From: Palsa-360 sp963710315
GTDB taxonomy: Bacteria > Acidobacteriota > Terriglobia > Acidiferrales > UBA7541
DNA length: 64,000 nucleotides
Assembly (NCBI GenBank): GCA_963710315.1
Contig: CAVPZW010000006.1
Coordinates: 434,001 to 498,000, forward strand
Reading direction: 5' to 3'
The position numbers were made by a program, and so were the translations under genes. The stretch's first letter is position 1. Each line of letters opens with the position of its first letter. Below are positions 37,162 to 46,864 of the stretch, in pieces. The notes under the pieces are model-generated. The model worked only from the letters and a program-made list of their open reading frames with translations. It did no database searches and was not told the origin of the DNA.

Positions 37162-38127
37162 TTAATCGCGCAATTTTTCCGCGATTTCCTTGGCCACTTG
37201 TTTGGCGCGCTCGACTTCGGTCGGATCCAGCGAAATTGCGGCCACGCGCGGATGGCCTCCGCCACCGTATTGCTCGGCCAGGCTTGCCAGATTGTCTTCC
37301 GCAGCAGCGGGATTCCAGGGATTCGATCCGATGGAAATTTTGGCGCGCGAAGGCGAAGCCAGCACGCTTACCGTGTAGCGCGCGTCCGGATACAGCATGT
37401 AGGGAATAAATTTATTGTAGCCGTCGATGGGCAGATCGGTGATATCGAAATAGATCACTCCGCCGCGGACTTCGATGCGCTGCTTCAGCAATTCAATCGT
37501 TTGGCGATGCTTTTCGAGCAGCGGACCGAGGTGCTTGGCGATGATCGGCAGCTGGATCATTTCCGCGAGCGGGCGCATGGAGAGGTCCGGAATAATTTTG
37601 GAGACCAGGCCTTCTTCGGGCGCGGACTCGATCACCAATGCAAGCTTTGTCGCGGGCTCGGCGATGGCCACGGCGGATTCCGGCGTGGGATATTGCGCGC
37701 CATCGATGATGTCGCCCCAGTGAATCAGCTCGACCAGCGGCTTCACGTCAAAGCCGAATTGCTGGCTGGTCACGTCGGCCAAGAGCTTGGTGCAGGATTT
37801 GTATTCGGGGCGATAGAACTTATGGCCGCCGCGGTCCTGGCGAAAATGCTCGGCGTCCGCCGGAGTAAGGAATGCGCTCTGGTGATGGTCAAACCACCAG
37901 GTGACGCGCGGCGAGCTCGAGTATTTGAAATCGACGATGACGTTCTCATCGCCGTCAAACAGGGATTCCGGGAAAGGGTTGCGCGCATGATGCGCCATTC
38001 CCGTAAAGTGAAACTCCGCGCCAGGCTGGAAGCGCTCTCGGAAAAAGCGATAGAAAACCGCCGCCGACGCAGCGCCGTCGAAGCATCGGTCGTGAAAGCA
38101 CAATCGAACTTTTACCGGATCAGCCAC
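37162..38127 (-). CDS. DHH-family phosphoesterase
   Basis: About 321 residues. The DHH domain begins RLCFHDRCFDGAASAAVF, has an Asp in VIVDFKYSS and the eponymous motif in WWFDHHQSAF. The C-terminal DHHA1 domain carries GGGGHPRVAAIS. Metal ligands of the family therefore appear present, except that the first motif reads HDRCFDG rather than the usual HxDxD form. Members hydrolyse oligonucleotides, pyrophosphate or cyclic dinucleotides. I chose GTG at 38127 (AAAGGG four bases upstream); the extension to 38265 is not protein-like. It could act on c-di-AMP or nanoRNA, but sequence alone does not decide. Confidence 0.85.
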   Translation of the reverse strand: MADPVKVRLCFHDRCFDGAASAAVFYRFFRERFQPGAEFHFTGMAHHARNPFPESLFDGDENVIVDFKYSSSPRVTWWFDHHQSAFLTPADAEHFRQDRGGHKFYRPEYKSCTKLLADVTSQQFGFDVKPLVELIHWGDIIDGAQYPTPESAVAIAEPATKLALVIESAPEEGLVSKIIPDLSMRPLAEMIQLPIIAKHLGPLLEKHRQTIELLKQRIEVRGGVIYFDITDLPIDGYNKFIPYMLYPDARYTVSVLASPSRAKISIGSNPWNPAAAEDNLASLAEQYGGGGHPRVAAISLDPTEVERAKQVAKEIAEKLRD

Positions 38128-38375
38128 TCTGCCCTTTCGCTCCCTGCACAGCCAAACGTCAAAGCAATCGGAAAGCCCTAAAAGATGGCTGGGACAGACA
38201 AGAATGTCAAGACGAAAAGGAAGTCCGGCAATTCGGAAAGAGGCAAAGTATCCGGGCTGCGCCATGAGTGGCTGCGGCCATCCTATGTAAGGTGCTCTAT
38301 GACCGGCGCTCGATGACCGAGGTAAGAAATATTCCAGAGCGACACTCGGCTACTGCAATGAACGGGAAATCGGCT

Positions 38376-38839
38376 CTAGGTGCCGCTGAAGCTCTTGGCG
38401 ATGCCGCCCGCGACGGGCACTTCGAACTTCACATGCTGATACGCCTTCACCATCAGCAGGATCCAGAGGACCAGGGAAAGCAGGCCGATGAGGCCGGACA
38501 GCGCCGCACCCAAGCCAAAGCGCCCATTCCTCCCCTGAACATCATCCCTGCACCGAAGAACATCGCCAGGACAATATTGATGATGTGCAGCCCGCCGAAC
38601 ACAACCATCGATTGCGCCGCGTGAAAGCGCACGAAGGGGCGCTTGTCGATCAGGAAGAAAATAAGCCCGGTCACCCATCCGAACAGATAGCACAGGAATC
38701 CGGCGACGTTTTCTGACAATCCCGACTGCGCCGCCGGTGCGGCTTGCACCACGGCCCCGCCGGTTTGCGCCTCGCCGCATTTTGGGCAGAATCCCGCGCC
38801 CGCCGCCACTTCACTGCCGCACTTGCTGCAAAAGGCCAT
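38376..38839 (-). CDS. zinc-ribbon membrane protein (DUF4870-like), frameshifted
   Basis: The protein starts MAFCSKCGSEVAAGAGFCPK with a CxxC...CxxC zinc ribbon, has an Ala-rich linker, then membrane segments (FLCYLFGWVTGLIFFLIDKR; FGGLHIINIVLAMFFGAGMM). In the first frame it derails after about MGALAW and ends at 38453. The overlapping frame supplies the expected continuation FGLGAALSGLIGLLSLVLW, then ILLMVKAYQHVKFEVP, ending at 38376. One base appears missing near 38520-38535, beside GGGG and GGG runs. ATG at 38839 has GGAGGGGAG upstream. Function unknown; the family is common in Acidobacteriota. Confidence 0.75.
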
Positions 38840-38987
38840 GGTGTTTCTCCCCTCCGTAAATCGTTGTCGCTCTAGCACTCGAACATTGCGCGAAGGCTAT
38901 CACCGCTGCCCTCGCCGCACAAGCGCAACTGTGCAAATTGAAGGATAGAAGGTTTGCCGCCGGATTGCGAGCCGTTGTAAACTACAT

Positions 38988-39050
38988 GCATTCCGAGGGG
39001 ATTTTCCCCGCTGGGTGAGCGGTTGGTTCCTCTCCAGGCCCAGGAATGCG
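38988..39050. other. candidate structured element (three-way junction) or repeat
   Basis: GCATTCC (38988-38994) pairs with GGAATGC (39043-39049). Inside are a GGGG-ATTTT-CCCC hairpin (38997-39009) and a TGGG/CCCA stem (39012-39015 with 39039-39042). This folds as a compact three-way junction on either strand. It lies in the 327-base non-coding stretch 38840-39166. No known RNA family was recognised. Confidence 0.35.
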
Positions 39051-39061
39051 TCTTAATTTAC

Positions 39062-39124
39062 GTAGCAACCGTCCGTGGCGGACAGGCGTCTACTTGATGT
39101 GAGAATGCCAACCTGAAGGTTGGC
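39062..39124. repeat. two hairpin repeats flanked by GTAG/CTAC
   Basis: 39062-39093 reads GTAG...CTAC around a GTCCGtggCGGAC hairpin. 39107-39124 is GCCAACCT-GA-AGGTTGGC followed by GCTAC. Both resemble the intergenic hairpins at 56187, 58047, 59901 and 60518. The rest of 38840-39166 shows nothing else I can name. Confidence 0.55.
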
Positions 39125-39166
39125 GCTACACGTTGCGCCCGGCTCGAAGGGCATCAGATCTAACCA

Positions 39167-39589
39167 ATGGAGACGATTCTAAATCTGATCTGGCTGGCAG
39201 TTACCGTGGCCGCAATTTGGCTGTGGCGATTCCGCTGGAGTGTATCGCGGCAAAATCCCAGGCACAGCACCCGCATGGAATCGGTTGCCATGGTCTGTAT
39301 TCTGGCCCTCTTATTCCCGGTCATTTCCCTAACCGACGACCTACATCCTGAAACCGTGGCTGTGGACGCAGCTTCCGGCAAGCGAAATGCATGCCTGATC
39401 GCGGCCAGCGCTCCTCACGTTGGGGGTTCAACCACAAGATTCGGGAAACATTTGACCGTTGGGGCGATTTCGAGGTCCTACGCTACAGCCAAGTTAGTGA
39501 CTGCGGAATTTATTACCTCTGCACAGGTTAATGATCCAATCTCTTTGAATGGCAGTTTTCGTGGACGGTCCCCCCCGGCTCTCTCGTAA
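39167..39589 (+). CDS. small membrane-anchored hypothetical protein upstream of RND pump
   Basis: A 140-residue protein with two N-terminal hydrophobic helices (ILNLIWLAVTVAAIWLW and MVCILALLFPVISLTDD) and a polar C-terminal part ending RGRSPPALS. Similar short proteins with the LLFPVIS-x-DDLH pattern are familiar to me from Acidobacteriota, without known function. It sits 180 bases before the periplasmic adaptor gene on the same strand. No enzymatic motif is seen. Coding status rests on the two helices and codon character. Confidence 0.6.
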   Translation: METILNLIWLAVTVAAIWLWRFRWSVSRQNPRHSTRMESVAMVCILALLFPVISLTDDLHPETVAVDAASGKRNACLIAASAPHVGGSTTRFGKHLTVGAISRSYATAKLVTAEFITSAQVNDPISLNGSFRGRSPPALS

Positions 39590-39771
39590 TTGGATTTGCA
39601 GCTATTGTTGCCCCGCTCGCCCGAGTTGTGACTGGTAAATGGGCGCTCTTCATTTCCACTACGGATCAATCATTTTCAGACGGCGCGCCTCTGAACTGTT
39701 GGCTTCGGCTCATTCGGATTTGCCGAGTGTAGAAAAGCTTGGCGCGCACATGCCTGAATGGAGAAGCAGAA

Positions 39772-40893
39772 ATGAACAGGATTTTGATTGCGATCATGCT
39801 GGCCGTTTCAGTGTTCGCGCCGGGCTGTGGGCGGGAAAGTGCCGATCCAAAAGCGGAGGCGCCACCACCGGCCCAAGTGGACCGTGAACAGGATGGAGGC
39901 GTGTTTCAAGTGGACCATCCGGAGCAGATTCCGCTTGCAGCAGCGATTGTACGCAATTCATGGCCGGAGCTGGTTGTTACGGGAACTGTAGCTCCTGACG
40001 TTTCGCGAAATGTTCCGGTCGTCTCGCTGGCCTCGGGCCGCATTGTGGAGATTCGCGCGCGCCTGGGCGATACGGTCAAGAAGGGCGACGTATTGCTAAA
40101 AATTCGAAGCAATGATGTTTCGGGAGGCTATTCGGATTACCGCAAAGCCGTTGCCGACGAGAAACTGGCCAGCGCGCAATTCGACCGGGCAAAGGATCTT
40201 TTTTCCCACAGCGCAATTTCCTTAAACGATCTGCAAATCGCCCAGGACGCCGAAGAAAAAGCCAGAGTGGATGTGGAGACTACTTCCGAGCATCTCCGCT
40301 TGCTTGGCAGTGACCCGGACAAACCGAATAACATCGTGGAAATTCACGCCCCGGTCTCGGGAGTGATCACCGACCAGCAAGTCACAGACGCCGCGTCCGT
40401 GCAGGCCTACGGCCCAAACCCGTTCACGATTTCGGACTTGTCCGTCGTCTGGGTAGTCTGCGACGTGCACGAAAACCAGCTGGCCAATGTGCGCCTGGGG
40501 GACACCGCCGAAATCCGCTTGAACGCCTATCCCGACCGTATTTTCAAAGGCACGATCAGCAACATCGGGGCCATCCTCGATCCAAATCTTCGTACAGCCA
40601 AAGTCCGCATGGAAGTGCGCAATCCGGGAACGATGCGTCTTGGAATGTTCGTGACGGCCACATTCCGCGGGCAGAAGCAGGTCACGCACACGGCCATTCC
40701 GTCCACGGCGATTTTGCATCTGCATGATACGGATTGGGTCTTCGCGATTACGGCGGACAAAAAGTTTCGGCGTGTCGAAGTCGTTGCAGGCGCCGCTCTG
40801 CCCGGGGATATGCAGGAAGTCGTCTCGGGTATCGCGCCTGGGGCGCAAGTTGTGCGGAACGCGCTCACGTTCCAGAACACGGTGGAGCAGTAG
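39772..40893 (+). CDS. RND efflux periplasmic adaptor (CzcB/CusB-like lipoprotein)
   Basis: A 373-residue membrane fusion protein. The ATG at 39772 (GGAG eight bases upstream) opens a lipoprotein signal with lipobox VFAPGC, so the protein is probably anchored in the inner membrane. The lipoyl/barrel-sandwich halves are IVEIRARLGDTVKKGDVLLK and EIHAPVSGVITDQQVTD, separated by an alpha-hairpin (about 135-175). Beta-barrel and membrane-proximal domains follow. The RND pump gene begins one base after its stop. Together they should export metal cations; no TolC-type outer-membrane partner is in the window. Confidence 0.9.
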   Translation: MNRILIAIMLAVSVFAPGCGRESADPKAEAPPPAQVDREQDGGVFQVDHPEQIPLAAAIVRNSWPELVVTGTVAPDVSRNVPVVSLASGRIVEIRARLGDTVKKGDVLLKIRSNDVSGGYSDYRKAVADEKLASAQFDRAKDLFSHSAISLNDLQIAQDAEEKARVDVETTSEHLRLLGSDPDKPNNIVEIHAPVSGVITDQQVTDAASVQAYGPNPFTISDLSVVWVVCDVHENQLANVRLGDTAEIRLNAYPDRIFKGTISNIGAILDPNLRTAKVRMEVRNPGTMRLGMFVTATFRGQKQVTHTAIPSTAILHLHDTDWVFAITADKKFRRVEVVAGAALPGDMQEVVSGIAPGAQVVRNALTFQNTVEQ

Positions 40894-40894
40894 A

Positions 40895-43800
40895 ATGATT
40901 CGCAGACTCGTCGATTTCGCCATCGAGAATCGTTTCATGGTCCTGGCAGCGGCCCTCCTGCTTTTTGGATGGGGCGCAATCTCATTCCATCAACTTCCCA
41001 TCGAAGCGTATCCCGACGTGGCGGACAACTACGTGGAAATCATCACGCAATGGCCGGGGATCTCCGCCGAGCAAATCGAGCAGCAAGTCACGATCCCCCT
41101 TGAAATCGCGATGAACGGAATTCCTCACGTGGCTCACTTGCGTTCGTTCTCCCTCTTCGGCCTGTCCGACCTGAAATTAGTCTTCGACGATGAAGAGGAA
41201 AACGCCTGGAACCGTGAGAGAGTTCTTGAACGGCTGTCGCAAGTTACTCTGCCGCCCGGGGTGTCTCCGCAGATGGGAACCGATTGGAGCCCGGTGGGCC
41301 AGGTGTATTTCTTCACGCTGAAAAGCAGCAATCCCCAGTACGACGTGATGGATTTGAAATCGATCGAGGATTGGGTAGTCGAGAAAAATCTCAAATCGGT
41401 CCCAAATGTTGTCGATGTTTCCAGCTTTGGCGGCCCCACGCGCGAATATCAGGTTCGCCTAGATCCCACCAAACTGATTTCCTACGCCCTCAGCATCGCG
41501 CAAGTCGAGCAACAGCTCACCAGCAACAATAACAATGCGGGCGGCAGTTTCATCGAATCCGGCCAGCAGCAAATTAACATCAGGGAAGTTGGACTGGTCA
41601 AGAATGTCCGCGATATCGAGGACACGGTCCTCACGGCCAAGAACGGCACGGCGCTCCGAGTCAAGGATATTGCCGTGGTGGCCCAAGGCCCGAAGATTCG
41701 GCTCGGCCAGTTCGCGCGGGCTATCCATCGCGAAGACGGCAAGATAATCGACAACGAGGATGTCGTTTCAGGGATCGTACTGTTGCGCAAGGGTGCGAAT
41801 GCCGACGACGCTCTTGCCGGAATCCATGTCAAAGTAGCGGAGTTAAACGATCGCATTCTGCCACCCGGCGTAAAAATCGTTCCATTCATCGACCGCAGCG
41901 ATTTGGTTCACTTTACGACGCGCACCGTCCTCCACAACCTTACGGAAGGCATAGTTCTAGTGGCAATCGTTCTATTCCTGTTCGTCGGAAATGTGCGAGC
42001 TGCAATTATCGTCGCTCTAACCATTCCATTTGCGCTGCTATTCGCCGCAACGTGTCTTGACCTGAAGGGCATTCCCGCAAACTTGCTCTCCCTGGGCGCC
42101 CTGGATTTTGGAATGGTCGTGGATGGGTCGGTGGTCATGGTCGAAAACATCGTTCGGCACATGACTCACCCGAAGAACACTGAAAGAAAACCGATGGAAG
42201 TGGTCCGCGAAGCCGCGCACGAAGTGCAAAGGCCGGTCTTTTACGCGATCGCCATCATCATCACCGCCTATCTGCCCATCTTTACGCTGCAACGGGTCGA
42301 GGGAAGGCTGTTCCGCCCCATGGCCTGGACGGTGGCGTTCGCTCTTCTCGGGGCGCTGATTTTTTCAATGCTTATCGCCCCGGTTCTATCCACGCTTTTT
42401 TTCCGTAAAGGGGTCCGGGAATGGCAAAACCCTATTATGGAAATTTTAACTAACCGCTATCGGATGTTCGTGCGCCGCGCAATAGAACATCGCGGGTTGA
42501 CTTTGGGAATCGGGCTGGCTGGATTGTGCCTGGCCGTCGTTCTTGTCTATAGCGGAGTGCTTGGTTCCGAGTTTTTGCCTCATCTCGATGAGGGCGCGAT
42601 CTGGGTGCGCGGAACCCTTGCCTCCAGCGTCGGACCCAGCGAGTCGATCAAAATTGCAAACGAGGCTCGCGCCCGATTGTGTTCCTTTCCAGAAGTGCCG
42701 GAATGCACAAGCCAGGTGGGACGCCCCGACGACGGAACGGACGCAACGGGATTTTTCAATACGGAATATTTCGTGGGACTTAAACCGAAGGAAGAGTGGC
42801 GGCCCGTCTTCCATCAAGACAAGGACAGGCTGATTGCCGCGATGAATCGCGAACTGGACCATATCCCCGGAGTGACGTGGGGGTTTTCTCAGCCCATTGA
42901 AGACAACATGGAAGAGGCGGTCAGCGGCGTAAAAGGCGAACTCGCCACAAAGGTTTACGGAGACGACCTGAAGGTTCTCGAGGAAAAAGCCGATCAGATT
43001 GTTGGCGCCATGCAACAGGTCAAGGGAATTGAGGATCTCGGAGTTTTTCGCGCCCTGGGCCAGCCCAACATCAACTTCGAGGTGGACCGCGAGCAGGCCG
43101 CGCGCTATCAAATTAATGTCGCCGACATTCAGGATGCAATTCAAACCGCGGTGGGAGGCTCCGCTCTCACTCAGGTATTGCAAGGCGAACAGCGCTATGA
43201 CCTGGTCTTGCGCTACCTTCCGCAATACCGCACGACGAAGGAAGCCCTGGAAGACATTCGCCTGTTATCGCCATCCGGTGAGAGAGTCTCTCTCGCACAG
43301 CTTTGCACCATCAAGGAACAGGACGGCGGCTCGGAAATCTACCGCGAAGAAAACCAGCGCTACGTGGCGATCAAATATAGCGTGAGGGGCCGGGACCTCG
43401 GCGGGGCCGTCGAGGAAGCCATGCGCAAGGTGAACGCTCAGGTTCAACTGCCGCGCGGATATCGCATCGACTGGGAAGGCGAGTATGAAAGCCAAAAGCG
43501 GGCCCAGGCGCGCCTGCTCATTATTGTTCCTCTGACCATTCTGATGATATTCACGATCATTTACTCCATGTTTCGGTCTCCGAAGTGGGCCGCGCTGATT
43601 CTCGCCACCGTTGCCATGGCCAGCGCGGGCGGGCTGCTCGCCCTTCTCATCACGGGAACCCACTTGAGCGTTTCGTCCGGCGTGGGATTCCTGGCGCTAT
43701 TCGGCGTCTCCGTCCAGACCGGCGTCATCATGCTCGAATATATCAATCAGCTTCGCGCCCGTGGCGGCTCAATCGAGGAATCGGCAATCGATGGAGCCGT

Positions 43801-44032
43801 CCTGAGACTGCGCCCCATCATGATGACCATGCTGGTGGCGACGCTCGGTCTGTTGCCTGCGGCGCTTTCGCACGCAATCGGGTCCGATTCTCAGCGGCCC
43901 TTCGCGATCGTTATTGTTGGGGGCCTGATGGTCAACCTGGCCATGAGCATTTTTATTTTGCCGACTCTGTATGTCTGGCTTGCCAGAGAAGGAGATAAGT
44001 TGCCGGAACCGGAGCCGGACTTCGAAATTTAA
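40895..44032 (+). CDS. heavy-metal efflux RND transporter (CzcA/CusA-like)
   Basis: A 1045-residue inner-membrane pump with the RND layout of two sets of six helices and two large periplasmic loops. The N-terminus is RRLVDFAIENRFMVLAAALL. The fourth helix has the HME-type motif LDFGMVVDGSVVMVENIVRH, with the two Asp and one Glu used for proton coupling in CzcA. The adaptor gene precedes it by one base, and its ATG at 40895 follows GGTGGAG. Metal specificity (Zn/Co/Cd against Cu/Ag) was not determined. An earlier in-frame start at 40724 overlaps the adaptor and is rejected. Confidence 0.93.
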   Translation: MIRRLVDFAIENRFMVLAAALLLFGWGAISFHQLPIEAYPDVADNYVEIITQWPGISAEQIEQQVTIPLEIAMNGIPHVAHLRSFSLFGLSDLKLVFDDEEENAWNRERVLERLSQVTLPPGVSPQMGTDWSPVGQVYFFTLKSSNPQYDVMDLKSIEDWVVEKNLKSVPNVVDVSSFGGPTREYQVRLDPTKLISYALSIAQVEQQLTSNNNNAGGSFIESGQQQINIREVGLVKNVRDIEDTVLTAKNGTALRVKDIAVVAQGPKIRLGQFARAIHREDGKIIDNEDVVSGIVLLRKGANADDALAGIHVKVAELNDRILPPGVKIVPFIDRSDLVHFTTRTVLHNLTEGIVLVAIVLFLFVGNVRAAIIVALTIPFALLFAATCLDLKGIPANLLSLGALDFGMVVDGSVVMVENIVRHMTHPKNTERKPMEVVREAAHEVQRPVFYAIAIIITAYLPIFTLQRVEGRLFRPMAWTVAFALLGALIFSMLIAPVLSTLFFRKGVREWQNPIMEILTNRYRMFVRRAIEHRGLTLGIGLAGLCLAVVLVYSGVLGSEFLPHLDEGAIWVRGTLASSVGPSESIKIANEARARLCSFPEVPECTSQVGRPDDGTDATGFFNTEYFVGLKPKEEWRPVFHQDKDRLIAAMNRELDHIPGVTWGFSQPIEDNMEEAVSGVKGELATKVYGDDLKVLEEKADQIVGAMQQVKGIEDLGVFRALGQPNINFEVDREQAARYQINVADIQDAIQTAVGGSALTQVLQGEQRYDLVLRYLPQYRTTKEALEDIRLLSPSGERVSLAQLCTIKEQDGGSEIYREENQRYVAIKYSVRGRDLGGAVEEAMRKVNAQVQLPRGYRIDWEGEYESQKRAQARLLIIVPLTILMIFTIIYSMFRSPKWAALILATVAMASAGGLLALLITGTHLSVSSGVGFLALFGVSVQTGVIMLEYINQLRARGGSIEESAIDGAVLRLRPIMMTMLVATLGLLPAALSHAIGSDSQRPFAIVIVGGLMVNLAMSIFILPTLYVWLAREGDKLPEPEPDFEI

Positions 44033-44061
44033 TCGTGGCCGTCGCTGTGCGCGTGCGTATT

Positions 44062-44204
44062 CCTTGCGCGTTGGCGTTCAGGCGCGGCAACCGCTGGCGC
44101 GCGTGGTGGTCGGCGGCATGGCCACCTCTCCGCTGGCATTCTTTTTCCTGCTGCCGATCCTGGCCACTTTCTTCTCGCAAGCCAGCAACAAGAGCGATTC
44201 GTGA
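44062..44204 (+). pseudogene. 3' remnant of a second RND transporter gene
   Basis: Directly after the pump gene, a frame open to 44204 encodes VGVQARQPLARVVVGGMATS followed by PLAFFFLLPILATFFSQ. This matches the last periplasmic-to-membrane segment and final helix of RND pumps, where the intact gene reads QRPFAIVIVGGLMVNLAMSI. No start or upstream domains remain. The simplest reading is that a neighbouring pump gene was deleted, leaving about 45 codons. Confidence 0.55.
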
Positions 44205-44227
44205 GCGGCCGCAGGGCTAAACCTTTC

Positions 44228-44372
44228 AACACAGAGGACGCAGAGAAAAAACAAAAGCAGAGAAAACCGGGAGAATTTGGATCGCTCACGGAATCGAAGC
44301 GCCATCGAGGTCTCTCAGGCCTCTCCACAAATTCTCCGGGTTTCTCATCTTTTCCTCCGTGTCCTCTGTGTT
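44228..44372. repeat. long imperfect inverted repeat of the ACACAGAGGAC family
   Basis: AACACAGAGGACGCAGAG...GAGAATTTG at 44228-44279 and its imperfect reverse complement at 44328-44372 (CAAATTCTCCGGGTTTCTC...CTCTGTGTT) could fold into a ~45-bp stem with a ~48-base loop. It lies between the RND remnant and tRNA-Leu. No coding capacity. It resembles a miniature element or repeat pair. Confidence 0.6.
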
Positions 44373-44450
44373 AAAGTTTTTTACTCACTGCCCCCGGAAA
44401 CTGACAGCCGATCCTCAGCGCGCAGTCCCGGTGTTATACTGTCCCACAAT

Positions 44451-44537
44451 GCGGAAGTGGCGGAATTGGCAGACGCGCCAGCCTTAGGAGCTGGTGGCCG
44501 AAAGGCCGTAGGGGTTCGAGTCCCTTCTTCCGCACCA
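44451..44537 (+). tRNA. tRNA-Leu (anticodon TAG)
   Basis: Acceptor GCGGAAG pairs with CTTCCGC and an encoded CCA follows. The anticodon arm CCAGC-CTTAGGA-GCTGG contains TAG. The long variable arm (TGGCCGAAAGGCCG) marks a class II tRNA. TATACT at 44435 is a plausible -10 box. Confidence 0.96.
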
Positions 44538-44773
44538 TTTGTTTTTTCGCGCGCGCATTCGAACATCTATTCTTCAAAACCAAATGGCGCGAGTTGACGT
44601 TGCTGTGCGATTCCCCTATACTTTGTTTTCGTTGTGCCCCGCTCGCATTACTTTCCCGTTTCCATTTTTTTCCGGACCGAGAAGCGGCAAAGAGTAGAAG
44701 TACGAACCGATGGGCGGTTCCTGGCATATTTCGATCAAATGACAACGAAAATTGTGAATCCGAAGGCGTGACT

Positions 44774-46048
44774 ATGAGCGAAGCAACTTGCCGGCGCGAA
44801 TTGGAACTTGAAATTCCCGCGGAAACCGTGGAGAAGGCAGTGGCGCGCGTGGCCAAGGAATTTGCGCGCGTGGCGCGCGTCCCGGGATTTCGTCCGGGAA
44901 AAGCGCCACTTACTCTGATCCGGCGCCGTTTTGCGGACGACATCAAGAGTGAAGTGCTGCAATCCCTGGTGCCCGAACAAGTCGAGCGCGCCGTCACCGA
45001 GAGCAAGCTGGTTCCCGTGACCCAGCCGCAAATCGACAAGGTCGATTTCACGGAGAGCGGGCCGGTAAAGTTTCGTGCTGTGTTCGAGGTGCTGCCCGAA
45101 TTCGAGCTGGGACAATATAAGGACCTGGAAGTAGAGGTCGAAGACCTCAAGGTGGAAGACTCGGATGTCGATAAGGGTCTTGAGGAGCTTCGCGACCGCG
45201 CCGCAACCTTCGTTCCGGTGGAAGGCAGGGTGATCGCCGATGGCGATTACGCGCAGCTCAAGCTGAAGGGTGTCCCGGTGGGCGGCGGCGATCCGCTGGA
45301 AGCCGACAGCGTTCTTTGCCACGTGGGCGGCGAGGAAACCATGGAGCCGTTCAATCAGAATCTCCGCGGAGCCAGCGCCGGAGATCACAGAACTTTTGAC
45401 GTGACCTATCCCTCGGACTATCCGGATGCAAAGCTGCAGGGAAAAACATTTACGTACGCGGTCGAAGTTTTGGGCATCAAGGAAAAGAAGCGGCCCGAGC
45501 TGACCGATGAATTCGCCAAGGACGTGAGCGACGCGCAGACGCTGGACGAGTTGCGAAAGAAGATGCGCGACAATCTGGAAGCGGCGCGCACGCATCGCCA
45601 AAGCGAACAGCAGCGCGAAAAACTGCTCGCTCAAATCGTGAAGACGCACGATTTCCCTGTCCCCGAGGCGCTGGTCGAGCACCAGATGGATTCGCGCCTG
45701 GAGCGCACGGTGCGCTCGCTGGCATCGCAAGGCGTCGATCCGCGCGCGGTGAATGTGGACTGGGTTGCGCTGCGCAGCCGCCAAAAAGATCGTTCCATCG
45801 AGGATGTGAAGGCCGAGTTGCTGCTGGACCGCATTGCCACGGCGGAAAAAATTGAAGTGGCCGATGAAGAAGTAGACAAGGAAATCGCGGCCATCGCGGA
45901 ACGTAGTGGCGAATCGGCAACAGCCGTTCGCGCAAACTTGACAAGGCAGGGAGCGCTGGATAGGATGAAATCTAAGATACGCAGCGAAAAAACTCTGGAC
46001 TGGCTCTGCAGCAATTCCCGGACCCGGACAATAACCAAGGAGAATTGA
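44774..46048 (+). CDS. tig: trigger factor
   Basis: A 424-residue ribosome-associated chaperone and peptidyl-prolyl isomerase. The ribosome-binding signature is clear: VPGFRPGKAPLTLIRRRF near residue 37. The FKBP-like domain spans about 145-235 (ATFVPVEGRVIADGDYAQLK) and the helical C-terminal chaperone domain follows. I chose ATG at 44774; the upstream in-frame sequence to 44594 is untypical. Gene order tig-clpP-clpX-lon matches many bacteria and links nascent-chain folding with proteolysis. Confidence 0.95.
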   Translation: MSEATCRRELELEIPAETVEKAVARVAKEFARVARVPGFRPGKAPLTLIRRRFADDIKSEVLQSLVPEQVERAVTESKLVPVTQPQIDKVDFTESGPVKFRAVFEVLPEFELGQYKDLEVEVEDLKVEDSDVDKGLEELRDRAATFVPVEGRVIADGDYAQLKLKGVPVGGGDPLEADSVLCHVGGEETMEPFNQNLRGASAGDHRTFDVTYPSDYPDAKLQGKTFTYAVEVLGIKEKKRPELTDEFAKDVSDAQTLDELRKKMRDNLEAARTHRQSEQQREKLLAQIVKTHDFPVPEALVEHQMDSRLERTVRSLASQGVDPRAVNVDWVALRSRQKDRSIEDVKAELLLDRIATAEKIEVADEEVDKEIAAIAERSGESATAVRANLTRQGALDRMKSKIRSEKTLDWLCSNSRTRTITKEN

Positions 46049-46087
46049 AGCGATTCCGGCCGGACTCCCTCGCTCAACTAAAAACCC

Positions 46088-46717
<630 letters not shown>

Positions 46718-46808
46718 CGCGTTCCAATCAGTTAGTAATAAACAAACGCGGCGGTGTACGGAAGCAGCAAAGGGGCCTAGAATAATCCGCACGGCAAGGA
46801 TATCTTCC

Positions 46809-46848
46809 CTTGTCCGGACTTGTCCGGCCTTGATTGGCCTTGACCGGC
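46809..46848. repeat. four imperfect 10-bp tandem repeats upstream of clpX
   Basis: CTTGTCCGGA, CTTGTCCGGC, CTTGATTGGC and CTTGACCGGC follow one another without spacing and end immediately before the clpX Shine-Dalgarno. They fall in the 147-base clpP-clpX spacer. Confidence 0.7.
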
Positions 46849-46864
46849 GGAGGGCGACACACCG

